DNA from: AG2 sp036493735
Lineage (GTDB): Bacteria > Gemmatimonadota > Gemmatimonadetes > Gemmatimonadales > Gemmatimonadaceae
Reading direction: 5' to 3'
NCBI GenBank assembly: GCA_036493735.1
Contig: DASXPH010000132.1
Span: forward strand, 17,637 to 81,636
Length of the DNA stretch: 64,000 nucleotides
The translations under genes were made by a program, and so were the position numbers. Shown here one piece after another: positions 7,452 through 15,882 of this stretch. Each line of letters begins with the position of its first letter. Position 1 is the first letter of the stretch. The notes beneath the pieces were generated by a model that was given only the letters and a program-made list of their open reading frames with translations, made no database searches and was not told the origin of the DNA.

Positions 7452-8438
7452 ATGCAGAAACGCCAACTTGGCTCGCAAGGACTCGCCGTGTCAGCGCTCG
7501 GCCTGGGGTGCATGGGAATGTCCGACTTCTATTCGGGGCGGGACGACGACGAATCGATCGCCACCATCCACCGCGCGCTCGAGCTCGGGATGACGTTTCT
7601 CGACACGGCCGACATGTACGGTCCCTTCAAGAACGAGGAGCTGGTCGGACGGGCGATCGCTGATCGGCGGGACGATGTCGTCATCGCGACCAAGTTCGGG
7701 AGCGTGCGAACGGCGGAGGGTGTCAGTCTCGGCATCAATGGACGCCCGGAGTACGTGCGAAGCGCCTGTGATGCATCGCTCCGGCGGCTCGGCGTCGATC
7801 ACATCGATCTCTACTATCAACACCGCGTCGATCCAAAGACACCGATCGAGGACACGGTCGGCGCCATGGCCGACCTGGTGAAGGAAGGCAAGGTGCGTTT
7901 TCTGGGGCTTTCGGAGGCGGCGGCGGAGACAATACGTCGCGCCCACCGTGTGCATCCCATCACGGCGCTCCAGACCGAGTACTCGTTATGGAGTCGTGAT
8001 CCCGAAGACGACATCCTGCCCACCGTGCGCGAGCTCGGCATTGGGTTCGTGGCGTACAGTCCACTCGGCCGCGGTTTTCTCACCGGCCGCTTCCGTTCGA
8101 TCGACGATCTCCCGGCGGACGACTACCGGCGCAACGCCCCCCGCTTTCAGGGTGAGAATTTTCAAAAGAATCTCGATCTCGTGCGCCACATCCAGGAGCT
8201 CGCCCGGGAGAAGCAGTGCACTCCGTCGCAGCTCGCGCTGGCGTGGCTTCTCGCTCGCGGTCCGGACATCGTGCCGATCCCCGGGACGAAGCGTGTGCAG
8301 TACCTCGAAGAGAATGCCGGCGCGGTCGACGTCCAGCTCACCGCGCAGGACCTGGCTCACATCGATGCGATTGCTCCTCAGGGCGTGGCCGCGGGCCCGC
8401 GGTATCCGGAAGCAGGTATGAGGATGGTCAACATCTAG
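7452..8438 (+). CDS. aldo/keto reductase
   Basis: 328 residues, NADPH-dependent carbonyl reductase of the YajO/AKR11-13 type. The catalytic tetrad is visible: Asp and Tyr in FLDTADMYG, Lys in VVIATKFG, His in LYYQHRVD. The C-terminal cofactor segment is VPIPGTKRVQYLEENAGA. ATG 7452 has TGGAG 8 bases upstream; an upstream ATG at 7422 lacks this and would add ten unlike residues. Follows the old yellow enzyme gene in the same direction; together they would reduce enals and aldehydes. The heptad array begins 11 bp after the stop. Confidence 0.93.
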   Translation: MQKRQLGSQGLAVSALGLGCMGMSDFYSGRDDDESIATIHRALELGMTFLDTADMYGPFKNEELVGRAIADRRDDVVIATKFGSVRTAEGVSLGINGRPEYVRSACDASLRRLGVDHIDLYYQHRVDPKTPIEDTVGAMADLVKEGKVRFLGLSEAAAETIRRAHRVHPITALQTEYSLWSRDPEDDILPTVRELGIGFVAYSPLGRGFLTGRFRSIDDLPADDYRRNAPRFQGENFQKNLDLVRHIQELAREKQCTPSQLALAWLLARGPDIVPIPGTKRVQYLEENAGAVDVQLTAQDLAHIDAIAPQGVAAGPRYPEAGMRMVNI

Positions 8439-8449
8439 CGGTGGCCTGA

Positions 8450-8477
8450 TTGGTGGCTGGTGGCTGGTGGCTGGTGG
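8450..8477 (+). repeat. heptad repeat array, CTGGTGG orientation (left arm of inverted pair C)
   Basis: Four units (TTGGTGG then three CTGGTGG) giving three overlapping exact GCTGGTGG octamers at 8456, 8463 and 8470. Partner array in the opposite orientation at 8518-8572. Confidence 0.9.
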
Positions 8478-8487
8478 AATTCGGATT

Positions 8488-8508
8488 GGCCGGCGCTGTG
8501 CGCCGGCC
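8488..8508 (+). terminator. GC-rich hairpin between the two arms of repeat pair C
   Basis: GGCCGGCGC-TGT-GCGCCGGCC, a perfect 9-bp stem with a 3-base loop. It sits 49 bp after the aldo/keto reductase stop and could terminate that transcript, but no T-run follows. It is also the centre of the larger inverted structure made by the heptad arrays. Confidence 0.5.
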
Positions 8509-8517
8509 GTCAGTATT

Positions 8518-8572
8518 CACCAATCACCAATCACCAATCACCAACCACCAACCACCAACCACCAACCACCAG
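8518..8572 (-). repeat. heptad repeat array, CACCAAT/CACCAAC (right arm of inverted pair C)
   Basis: Three CACCAAT units then four CACCAAC units and a partial one. Lies upstream of the PadR gene. The CCAACCAC run can pair with the GGTGGCTGG run at 8450-8477, with mismatches. Confidence 0.9.
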
Positions 8573-8588
8573 ATGCTCTCCTTGACCG

Positions 8589-8618
8589 CTTAGGAGACGG
8601 ATCCTAGCTTCTCCTAAG
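8589..8618 (+). promoter_or_regulatory. candidate PadR operator (inverted repeat)
   Basis: CTTAGGAG (8589-8596) and CTCCTAAG (8611-8618) are perfect inverted 8-mers separated by 14 bases, ending 17 bases before the padR start codon. An inner TAGGA/TCCTA pair also exists. Position and symmetry fit autoregulation by the dimeric PadR protein encoded next; this is inference. Confidence 0.5.
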
Positions 8619-8635
8619 CCAACAAGGAGAGCGGA

Positions 8636-8977
8636 ATGCCACTCGCGCCCGAGCTGCTGCCCGGTACTCTCGAGCTTCTGATCCTCAAGGCCGTCTCGCT
8701 CGGCCCGAAGCACGGCTACCGCATCCTCCTGCGTATTCAGGAGCTGTCGCGTGGCGCGCTCACGATCACGCAGGGCGCCCTCTATCCCGCTCTGTATCGA
8801 CTCGAGGAGCAAGGGTTGGTCGCGACCGAGTGGGGAACCTCGGAGAACAACCGCCGGGCGAAGTACTACCGCCTCACACGCGCGGGCGAACGACGTCTCC
8901 AACAGGAGGCGGAGGGATGGAATCGACTCGCCACCGGGATCGGCTTCGTTCTCCGCGCCAGGACGGAGGACGCATGA
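8636..8977 (+). CDS. PadR family transcriptional regulator
   Basis: 113 residues, winged-helix repressor of the short PadR subfamily: LLPGTLELLILKAVSLGPKHGYRI (helix 1-2), ITQGALYPALYRLEEQGLVATEW (recognition helix and start of the wing), RAKYYRLTRAGERRL (wing), then one C-terminal dimerisation helix. AAGGAGAG precedes ATG 8636. Its stop overlaps the start of the ADOP permease (ATGA), a pairing very common in Acidobacteriota and Gemmatimonadota, where PadR regulates the permease. A near-perfect inverted repeat lies in front of it. Confidence 0.93.
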   Translation: MPLAPELLPGTLELLILKAVSLGPKHGYRILLRIQELSRGALTITQGALYPALYRLEEQGLVATEWGTSENNRRAKYYRLTRAGERRLQQEAEGWNRLATGIGFVLRARTEDA

Positions 8978-11631
8978 GGTCAATCAGCGCGTGGGGGCGC
9001 TTCCTCGTCTCGCGGATCGACCGCCGGCAGCTCGATCGCGACATGGACGACGAGATGGCACTGCACATCCAATTGCACGCCGAAGCATTGGAGCGTGCCG
9101 GCGTCCCGGCCGTGGAAGCGCGCCGACGCGCCGTCGCGGAGTTCGGCGGAGTGCAGCGATACCGCGAGGAGTCGCGCGACGTGCGCGCCTTCGCCGGGTT
9201 TCACGATCTCTTCGCCGATCTCCACTACGGACTGCGTACCCTGCGCCGGTCGCCGGGCTTCACTGCCGTGAGCGTCGGGTCGTTAGGCCTGGGTATCGGT
9301 GCCAACGTCGCCATCTTTGGTCTTCTGTACGGGCTCCTCCTGCAGCCGCTGGCTATTCCGAGAGCGCGTCAGCTGTCGGCGCTCGTGGTGTCATACAAGG
9401 GCACTCGTTACGGGGCTCTCCTGCACGGCAGCTACCTCGCGCTTCGTTCAGTCCCCGGCGCGCCCGAGTTGATCGCGGAGTACGAGGCTGACAACGTACT
9501 CGTCGAGACGCCCGACACACGTTCATTCTCGCGCGTCACGTTCGTCGACGGGGGCTACTTCTCCCTTCTCGGACTTCGACCCGAGCGGGGACGGGTGCTC
9601 ACGCGCCAGGAGGAGGAAGGACAGGAGCCCGTCGTCGTGATCTCGGACAATCTCTGGTCCGACTTCTTTGCTCGTGACGAGAACGTCGTCGGGAAACAGC
9701 TCCGATTGCGCGGATACTCCTTCACGGTCGTCGGCGTGATGCCGCAATCATTCCGCGGCGTTCGCTTCAATGCCTGGTTCAGCATGGCGGTGCCCGCCGG
9801 ATTCGCAACGGTGCTCGGTACACCGGCGGATCGGAACTACGTGAGTGTGCTCACGCGACTCGACACGCCGGCCCAGCGCGCGGCCTTCTCCGTGCCCATC
9901 GACGCGGCATTCAAGCGCTGCTGTCTCACTGCCGAGCGGTTGCCGAGCGATGTTCGGCTATCGTTCGTGGATGCGAGCAGCGGCGTGCCGTACGGCAAGA
10001 CGGATTTTCGCGACGACTATCGACTCGTCCTCTGGTCGCTCATGGGTGGAGTGCTCCTCGTCCTGCTCGTCGCCTGCTCGAACGTTGGCAATCTGCTCCT
10101 GGCGCGCGCCACCACGCGCCAGCGCGAGCTCTCCATCCGTCTCTCGATCGGTGCGTCACGGTGGCGAATCGTTAGGCAACTGCTCGCCGAGAGCGCGATC
10201 ATCGCTGCCGCCGGCGCGGTGCTGGGCTTTCTGCTGGCCGGACTGACGACCCGATTACTCATTGCCGGTCTCGCGAGTGTCCTCTCGACGTCCACCGCGC
10301 TCGTCGAGTTCGGTGCCAAGCCCGCGCTGCTCCTCTTCACCGCCGTCGTCGCGGTGACGTCGGTGCTCGCGTTCGGCGTGGGTCCGGCACTCCGCGCCAC
10401 CCGCGACGATCCCGCGACGCGGCTCCGCGATCGGAGCGAGTCGCGGAGCCGGAAGGGTGCCATCACGGATCGGCTGCTGGTCGTGTTCCAGGTCGCGATT
10501 GCACTCGTACTCGTTTGTGGTGCGGGGCTGCTCGTCACGACGCTCCGCAACCTCCGCGCGGTCGATCCGGGTTTCATGTCCACTCATGTTGCGGCGCTCG
10601 CGATCGAGACCCGGGGCACCCCCTCCGAAGCGGCGGGCATCGTCCCGCTTCACCGTGACATTCTCGATCGGGCGCGCGGTGTCCAGGGCATTGTCTCGGC
10701 CGCGATGGCCACTCGCATCCCCGATTTCGGCGGCCGGAGTGTATCCTTTCCCTACACGATCGTTGGCGAGTCGCGCCTCGATTCGGCCGAGGTGTGGCTG
10801 ACGGTGATCACGCCCGGGTACCTCGCCACTGCCCGAACAGCCTTACTCGACGGACGCGACTTTACCGACGCCGATAGGCCAGGCAGCGAGCCGGTAGCAC
10901 TCGCGAGCGAGGCATTTGTTAGGCGAAACTTCCCGGCTCGATCGCCGGTGGGCGCGCTCGTGCGCATCGATCGTCCAGATGCGAGGGAGACGGTGCGCAT
11001 CGTCGGTGTCGTCCGCGATGTCCGCTTCGGCGATCGCCGCGAGAAGCCGGAGCCAATGCTGTACCTGCCGGCGCCCCAGGCGGGGAAGTGGCCGTTCTTT
11101 CTCCTGCTCTTGCGCACGGGTCCCGAGCCGCAGCTCGTCTTGCCGCGGCTGGTACGCGCGCTCGCGCCGTATGCGGCGCGACTGCAGCTGTCGAATCCGC
11201 AGATGATGAACGCCGCGACGGACGCCGTGCTGCTCCGCGAGCGCCTCGGCGCGGCGCTCGCCTCGTCTTGCGCCATCCTCGCTCTGGTGCTGGCGATGGT
11301 CGGATTGGCGGGGATCGTCGGCTTTACTGTCGCCCAACGTACCCGCGAGATTGGTGTGCGAATGGCACTCGGTGCCAACCGCGTCGGGGTCGTCTGGCTC
11401 GTGCTTCGCGGGGCCGTCACCCTGACGCTGCTCGGGGTCGTCGTGGGGGGCCCACTCGCGTTAGGCGCTGGAGAGGCCTTGCAATCACTGCTCTATGGCA
11501 TCGCGCCTACCGACCTGTACCTGCTCGGCGGCGCGGCGCTGATGATGGTGAGCGTCGCGCTCATCGCCGCCGCGGCGCCGGCGTTCCGTGCGTCGCGCGT
11601 GGATCCGGTGATCGCACTGCGAGCAGAGTGA
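8974..11631 (+). CDS. ADOP-type ABC transporter permease (MacB/FtsX superfamily)
   Basis: 885 residues. An N-terminal cytoplasmic region (about 1-75, RRQLDRDMDDEMALHIQLHAE) typical of ADOP permeases is followed by a first membrane segment (about 95-123), a large periplasmic MacB-like core, an FtsX three-helix block (WSLMGGVLLVLLVACSNVGNLLL; RQRELSIRLSIGASRWRIVRQLL), a second periplasmic core and a second FtsX block at the C-terminus (REIGVRMALGANRVGVVWLVL). The two halves are internal duplicates. No ATPase subunit is adjacent, as usual for these orphan permeases. ATG 8974 overlaps the padR stop. Substrate unknown; efflux or envelope mechanotransmission is likely. Confidence 0.93.
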   Translation: MRSISAWGRFLVSRIDRRQLDRDMDDEMALHIQLHAEALERAGVPAVEARRRAVAEFGGVQRYREESRDVRAFAGFHDLFADLHYGLRTLRRSPGFTAVSVGSLGLGIGANVAIFGLLYGLLLQPLAIPRARQLSALVVSYKGTRYGALLHGSYLALRSVPGAPELIAEYEADNVLVETPDTRSFSRVTFVDGGYFSLLGLRPERGRVLTRQEEEGQEPVVVISDNLWSDFFARDENVVGKQLRLRGYSFTVVGVMPQSFRGVRFNAWFSMAVPAGFATVLGTPADRNYVSVLTRLDTPAQRAAFSVPIDAAFKRCCLTAERLPSDVRLSFVDASSGVPYGKTDFRDDYRLVLWSLMGGVLLVLLVACSNVGNLLLARATTRQRELSIRLSIGASRWRIVRQLLAESAIIAAAGAVLGFLLAGLTTRLLIAGLASVLSTSTALVEFGAKPALLLFTAVVAVTSVLAFGVGPALRATRDDPATRLRDRSESRSRKGAITDRLLVVFQVAIALVLVCGAGLLVTTLRNLRAVDPGFMSTHVAALAIETRGTPSEAAGIVPLHRDILDRARGVQGIVSAAMATRIPDFGGRSVSFPYTIVGESRLDSAEVWLTVITPGYLATARTALLDGRDFTDADRPGSEPVALASEAFVRRNFPARSPVGALVRIDRPDARETVRIVGVVRDVRFGDRREKPEPMLYLPAPQAGKWPFFLLLLRTGPEPQLVLPRLVRALAPYAARLQLSNPQMMNAATDAVLLRERLGAALASSCAILALVLAMVGLAGIVGFTVAQRTREIGVRMALGANRVGVVWLVLRGAVTLTLLGVVVGGPLALGAGEALQSLLYGIAPTDLYLLGGAALMMVSVALIAAAAPAFRASRVDPVIALRAE

Positions 11632-11648
11632 AGAGAACAGACTCTTGC

Positions 11649-12110
11649 TCACGCTCGAGGCTTGGTCGCTGGGACTGTCGTCCGATTCGCGCGGCGCTGC
11701 TGCAGCGTTGCGATGGTGTCGTCGAGGCTGGCGTCGCGAAAACCCACGATGACCACCAGGGCCAGCAACGCAATCGGAATGATCGCCCAGACCGGATGAC
11801 CGAGCACCGTCAACTGCGCGAGCGCCGCGCCCAACATCGTGGCGGCAAGTGGAAGCGCCGCGAAACGTGCCGTACCCGGTAGCAGGAATAGAAGCCCGCC
11901 AACGAGCTCGATGACTCCGGTGGCAACCCGGAACCACTGGCCGAAGCCGATGCGCGCGAAAATGCGAAACCACTCGCCATGTGGATCCGAGTTGAACTTT
12001 CCCAGGCTGAACAGGACGAAGAGCACAGCAACGAGGATTCTCAGCAGCCAGCCGATGGGGTCGCGCCATTCGCGGCGAGTGCCAATGATCAACGTTGGGA
12101 TGCGGCTCAT
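11649..12110 (-). CDS. DoxX-family membrane protein
   Basis: 153 residues with four predicted membrane helices (WLLRILVAVLFVLFSLGKF; FRVATGVIELVGGLLFLLP; FAALPLAATMLGAALAQLTVL; WAIIPIALLALVVIVGF). The order and the FxxLGKF end of helix 1 fit the DoxX/DUF417 group, whose members are linked to quinone or thiol chemistry in membranes. GGAGG lies close before ATG 12110. Convergent with the ADOP gene (18 bp apart) and divergent from the secreted protein at 12177. Confidence 0.78.
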   Translation of the reverse strand: MSRIPTLIIGTRREWRDPIGWLLRILVAVLFVLFSLGKFNSDPHGEWFRIFARIGFGQWFRVATGVIELVGGLLFLLPGTARFAALPLAATMLGAALAQLTVLGHPVWAIIPIALLALVVIVGFRDASLDDTIATLQQRRANRTTVPATKPRA

Positions 12111-12142
12111 GGACCCTCCGGGGCTTCCGGGTAATTGCAAGA

Positions 12143-12148
12143 TATACT
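12143..12148 (+). promoter_or_regulatory. possible -10 box for the 12177 gene
   Basis: TATACT 29 bases before the ATG in a 66-bp divergent intergenic region. No convincing -35 at 16-18 bases upstream, so only a weak call. Confidence 0.3.
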
Positions 12149-12176
12149 TCTCCAGGTGTGTCCGCTCGGAGGAGCG

Positions 12177-12920
12177 ATGCATCGATCGGAAGCCAGATTC
12201 TGGGGGCTCGCCATCTCGTTAGGCTTCGTCGGTGCAGCCACGGGCCCAACGAGACTTTCCGCGCAGGCGGCGCCGAGTGGGTGCGCCGCGGACTCCGTGA
12301 GACGCGCCAGAAACCCCGACGGCGCCGCAGTGTTTTTCTACGCGATCCCCATCGCACCGAGCGCCCTCATACCGGCAATGCAGTGCGCGGACAGCGCGAC
12401 ACTCCCAGCACGAGGTCCGGTGCGGGACGTTCTGCTGTATGTCTCGGCGTCGGCAGGACTCGCAGACGGCTACGCTCACACCGAGAGTGCCGAGCTCCAT
12501 TACCATCACCTGTATCTCGCCTTTCGCAATGCGCATCAGGATCCGTCCACGGAGCTCGGCTATCGCGAAGGGCGCATCGGGTATCTGTCGCACGCCGGTA
12601 GCCTGCTCGAGGGCGGCGTCACGGCGGGTTATCGTGCCTCGATCGGGAGCCCGACGCGCGGCGGGCCAGAGCTCGCCTTTCCGCTTCGTGTGAACTCCCG
12701 TCGCTGGAACGCATTGTTCGAGAGCTCGTACGTGTTGGACGCTGGCCAGGCGTACTGGAACTATCGACTCGAGGCGGATTATCCGCTGCACGGTGGGCCG
12801 ATCTTCCTCGGCTGGCTCATCGATGCCAACGAGCTGCCGATCCGGAACCGCGGTCAGGTGCGCACTGCCGCCGTTGGTATCGTGTTCGGACTCACGGCCG
12901 CCGCGAGAGGCCACACCTAA
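12177..12920 (+). CDS. secreted protein of unknown function, possible outer-membrane beta-barrel
   Basis: 247 residues with a signal peptide (MHRSEARFWGLAISLGFVGAATGPTRLSAQA). The mature part has two early cysteines (GCAAD, MQCAD) and alternating aromatic and hydrophobic strands (VLLYVSASAGLADGYA, ALFESSYVLDAGQAYWNYRL) with a terminal strand-like AAVGIVFGL, which would suit a small beta-barrel or periplasmic beta protein. GGAGGAGCG directly precedes the ATG. I do not recognise the family. The stop overlaps that of the convergent TPR lipoprotein gene by 4 bp. Confidence 0.7.
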   Translation: MHRSEARFWGLAISLGFVGAATGPTRLSAQAAPSGCAADSVRRARNPDGAAVFFYAIPIAPSALIPAMQCADSATLPARGPVRDVLLYVSASAGLADGYAHTESAELHYHHLYLAFRNAHQDPSTELGYREGRIGYLSHAGSLLEGGVTAGYRASIGSPTRGGPELAFPLRVNSRRWNALFESSYVLDAGQAYWNYRLEADYPLHGGPIFLGWLIDANELPIRNRGQVRTAAVGIVFGLTAAARGHT

Positions 12921-14179
12921 CGACCACGCAAGGCGCGCAAGCGTTGGGTAGCCCACACTCGCTCACCCGCGCTGCGTGGAGCGCGGATGAGGTAGTCCGT
13001 GTACTCCGCGCGCGCCATACTCGTGTCGTTCCTCTTCTCCGCGGCGAGACCGAGGAAAACGTGGGGAAGGGCGTAATCCGAGTCCGCGTGTAGCGCCGCG
13101 CGTAACCGCTGCTCACCTTCGGCGACGTGGCCCGCGCCGACGAGGAGGCTTCCGTCGTAAACCAGCACGAGCGGATCGTCGGGACGGATCAGGATCGCTG
13201 TTTCGAGCTCGCTCAATGCGGTGGTCGTGTCCGCCAACATCGCGAGCGTGCCGGCGAGGCGCACGTGCGCCATGTAGAAGCCGAGATTCTCGAGCAGGGT
13301 GTGCTCGAACGCGATGCGAGCTTCGCCGAGGCGTTGCTGGCTGCCCTGCAACATTCCCACGGCGTAGTACAGGAAGTCCTTCGCGAAGTAGGGGGCGACG
13401 ACCGAGTCGCGCTCGACGGTTTCCAGGTGACGAATCAGCTCCGAGAGATCGGCGATCGCGCTGTCGGTCTGGTTGAGTCGCACCCAAGCATAGGCGCGAG
13501 CGATGTGCAGCATCGCCCGGCGTGGCTCCTTGCGAAGTGCTTTCGCCCATTCGATGGTGGCCTTCCGATAGTCCCGCTTGCCGTACGCGCGCATCCCTGC
13601 GGTGGTCGGGTCCTCGGAGGCGCGCTTCTCGTCCAGGCGCATGATCCATCGAGGTACGTCGAGCGTGCCCTCGAGAAAGGGACTGTACGCGATAGCGATG
13701 GTGAGCAGAGAGTCCGCCGATAACACGACATTCGGCGCCAGCCGACTCACATCGCGGATGGTGCCGTCGGGCATCTCGCGCAGGGGGTAGTCTCGGCGGA
13801 GCAGGGCCCAACGCGCGAAGTACGCGTCGGCGAAGGTCGGATCGAGACGCGTTGCCCAATAGAACGCGCGATCAGCGGCGCCCGGCTGGTGATAGCGGAG
13901 ACTGTCGCCAAGGCGGTAGTAAACCAGCGGATCGTTAGGGTCCGCTGAGGTATCGAAAAGAATCGGCCGCGGAAAGGGCCCGTGAAGATCCGCGGCGGGA
14001 TAATGCTCCGCGCGCCATCCCGGTCCGCGTACGTGCGCGACGCTATCGCGTATGGAGTCGCGCCGCGCCAGGCGGGCCGCCCCTGGAGGTGGCTCGGGCA
14101 TCGGTACGCAGCCAGATACCGCGGTCGTGCCGATCAGCACTCCCACCGCCAGGCGTGCGCAGAAGATCGTGATCCTCAT
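12917..14179 (-). CDS. TPR-repeat lipoprotein
   Basis: 420 residues. A type II signal peptide ends in VSGC with the lipidated cysteine at residue 24, followed by a Pro-rich linker (VPMPEPPPG). TPR-like repeats fill the rest (PLVYYRLGDSLRYHQPGAADRAFYWATRLDP; RDYRKATIEWAKALRKEP; RLGEARIAFEHTLLENLG; GEQRLRAALHADSDYALPHVFLGLAAE). An outer-membrane or periplasmic assembly factor is likely, but no specific function can be assigned. One of several TPR exoproteins in this window. Confidence 0.8.
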   Translation of the reverse strand: MRITIFCARLAVGVLIGTTAVSGCVPMPEPPPGAARLARRDSIRDSVAHVRGPGWRAEHYPAADLHGPFPRPILFDTSADPNDPLVYYRLGDSLRYHQPGAADRAFYWATRLDPTFADAYFARWALLRRDYPLREMPDGTIRDVSRLAPNVVLSADSLLTIAIAYSPFLEGTLDVPRWIMRLDEKRASEDPTTAGMRAYGKRDYRKATIEWAKALRKEPRRAMLHIARAYAWVRLNQTDSAIADLSELIRHLETVERDSVVAPYFAKDFLYYAVGMLQGSQQRLGEARIAFEHTLLENLGFYMAHVRLAGTLAMLADTTTALSELETAILIRPDDPLVLVYDGSLLVGAGHVAEGEQRLRAALHADSDYALPHVFLGLAAEKRNDTSMARAEYTDYLIRAPRSAGERVWATQRLRALRGR

Positions 14180-14301
14180 CGACCAAGAAATAATGCTCGG
14201 GGCCGGCCTCGTATAGCGTGAGGGCCGGCGCGCGGTGACGACGGCAGCCCACTCGCGTCTCTCAAAGACGTGACAGGGTGTTCCTCCCGCATCTCCTTTA
14301 C

Positions 14302-15822
14302 ATGTCTGTTGCCGCTCCGGATCTCCTCGACAATCTCGACCTCCTCGTCCGCTCTCGTTATGGACTCGTCATCGTCGATACGCTCGAGGAGGAGCGTGTC
14401 GAAGAGCTGTTCAAGCAGATCGCCTCGAAGCTGCAGCTGCATTACTACTCCTGGACGCGGAGTCGCGGCCTCCGCCGCGGCATGAATGCCACCGACCCAT
14501 ATGTCGACGAGAAGACGGCGCAACCGGTAAAGGAGCCTGCCGACGCTCTGCGCATCGTCGAGCGGGAGGGCTCCGGCATCTTTCACTTCGCGGGGCTCGC
14601 CGCCTGGTTCGGCGATCCAGTTGTCGAACGTCACGTGCGTGACGTCGCGACGCAATTCGCCCAGCGCCGCGGCGCGCTCGTCGTTTCCGGACACGAGAAC
14701 GTTCGTCTTCCCGACTCGCTTCGACCGCACGCGACGATCCTCCGGTTGCCACCGCTGCGCTTCGAGGACTACCGATCGCTCGTCGATCGAATTGTCCGCG
14801 AGCAGTCGACGCGCATGAAGGTGAAAGTCGAGCTCTCCGCGGAGGAGCGTGTGCGTCTCATTCAGAATCTCACCGGACTTACCCTCGTCGAGGCCGAAAA
14901 AGTCCTCAATCAGCTCATCATCGACGACGGCTTCCTTCGCGCCGACGACGTCGAACGCGCGCTCGAGGCGAAGCGGAAGATCGTTCAGCAGGATGGCCTG
15001 CTCGAGTACTGGCCCGTGGAGCAGGGCATGGCCGATGTCGCTGGACTCGCCGGTCTCAAGGCGTGGCTCACGAAACGTCGAAACATCGTCGCCGATCCGT
15101 TGCGCGCCGCGGAATTTGGTCTCTCCTTCCCGAAAGGCGTGCTGCTCCTTGGCGTACCCGGGTGCGGCAAGAGCCTGTGCGCGAAAGCCGTCGCGCACGA
15201 GTGGGGTCTACCGCTGCTCAAGCTCGACCCCGCGAATCTCTACGACAAGTACGTCGGCGACAGCGAGAAGAACTTCAAGCGCGCGATGCAGACCGCGGAA
15301 CGCCTCGCGCCGATCGTGCTCTGGATCGACGAGCTCGAGAAAGCTTTCGCCGGTGGATCGGGCGAAGAGGATGGCGGCGTATCGCGCCGAGTGTTCGGCG
15401 CATTCCTCTCCTGGCTCCAGGATCGCCGCGGTGACGTGTTCGTCGTCGCCACCTCGAACGACGTCGCGAAGCTTCCGCCAGAGTTCATCCGCAAGGGTAG
15501 GTTCGACGAAGTCTTCTTCGTCGATCTTCCGACCGCGAGCGCACGGCGCGCGATCTTCACGATTCACCTTCGCAAGCGTAAGCAGGACCCATCCTCCTTC
15601 GATCTCGAGCGTCTCGCCGCGGCGTCGGAGGGGTTCAGCGGCGCGGAGATGGAGCAGGCAATTGTCTCGGGTCTCTACAGCGCGTTCTCGATAAAGTCGC
15701 CGCTCTCCACAGAGATTCTGCTCGCGGAGCTCGCGGCGACGCGCCCGCTGTCGCGCACGATGCAGGAGCGGCTCGACGATCTGCGGAGCTGGGCGGCGAA
15801 GAGGACGGTCAGCGCCGATTGA
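14302..15822 (+). CDS. AAA family ATPase, Ycf46-like
   Basis: 506 residues. The N-terminal part (about 1-190) is a degenerate AAA-like domain typical of Ycf46 proteins (LDNLDLLVRSRYGLVIVDTLEEERVEEL; HATILRLPPLRFEDYRSL). A canonical AAA module follows: Walker A GVPGCGKSLCAK, pore-side region NLYDKYVGDSEKNF, Walker B IVLWIDELEKAF, sensor 1 VVATSNDVAKLPPEFIRKGRFDE with the arginine finger, and the C-terminal lid. Ycf46 proteins are conserved ATPases of poorly known function. ATG 14302 is the likely start; a GTG at 14278 preceded by ACAGG is an alternative. Confidence 0.88.
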   Translation: MSVAAPDLLDNLDLLVRSRYGLVIVDTLEEERVEELFKQIASKLQLHYYSWTRSRGLRRGMNATDPYVDEKTAQPVKEPADALRIVEREGSGIFHFAGLAAWFGDPVVERHVRDVATQFAQRRGALVVSGHENVRLPDSLRPHATILRLPPLRFEDYRSLVDRIVREQSTRMKVKVELSAEERVRLIQNLTGLTLVEAEKVLNQLIIDDGFLRADDVERALEAKRKIVQQDGLLEYWPVEQGMADVAGLAGLKAWLTKRRNIVADPLRAAEFGLSFPKGVLLLGVPGCGKSLCAKAVAHEWGLPLLKLDPANLYDKYVGDSEKNFKRAMQTAERLAPIVLWIDELEKAFAGGSGEEDGGVSRRVFGAFLSWLQDRRGDVFVVATSNDVAKLPPEFIRKGRFDEVFFVDLPTASARRAIFTIHLRKRKQDPSSFDLERLAAASEGFSGAEMEQAIVSGLYSAFSIKSPLSTEILLAELAATRPLSRTMQERLDDLRSWAAKRTVSAD

Positions 15823-15882
15823 CCCGGTGCTTCCGCTGGGAGCATCTGTTATCGTCCTGCGACACCGCGACTGGGGCCGACA

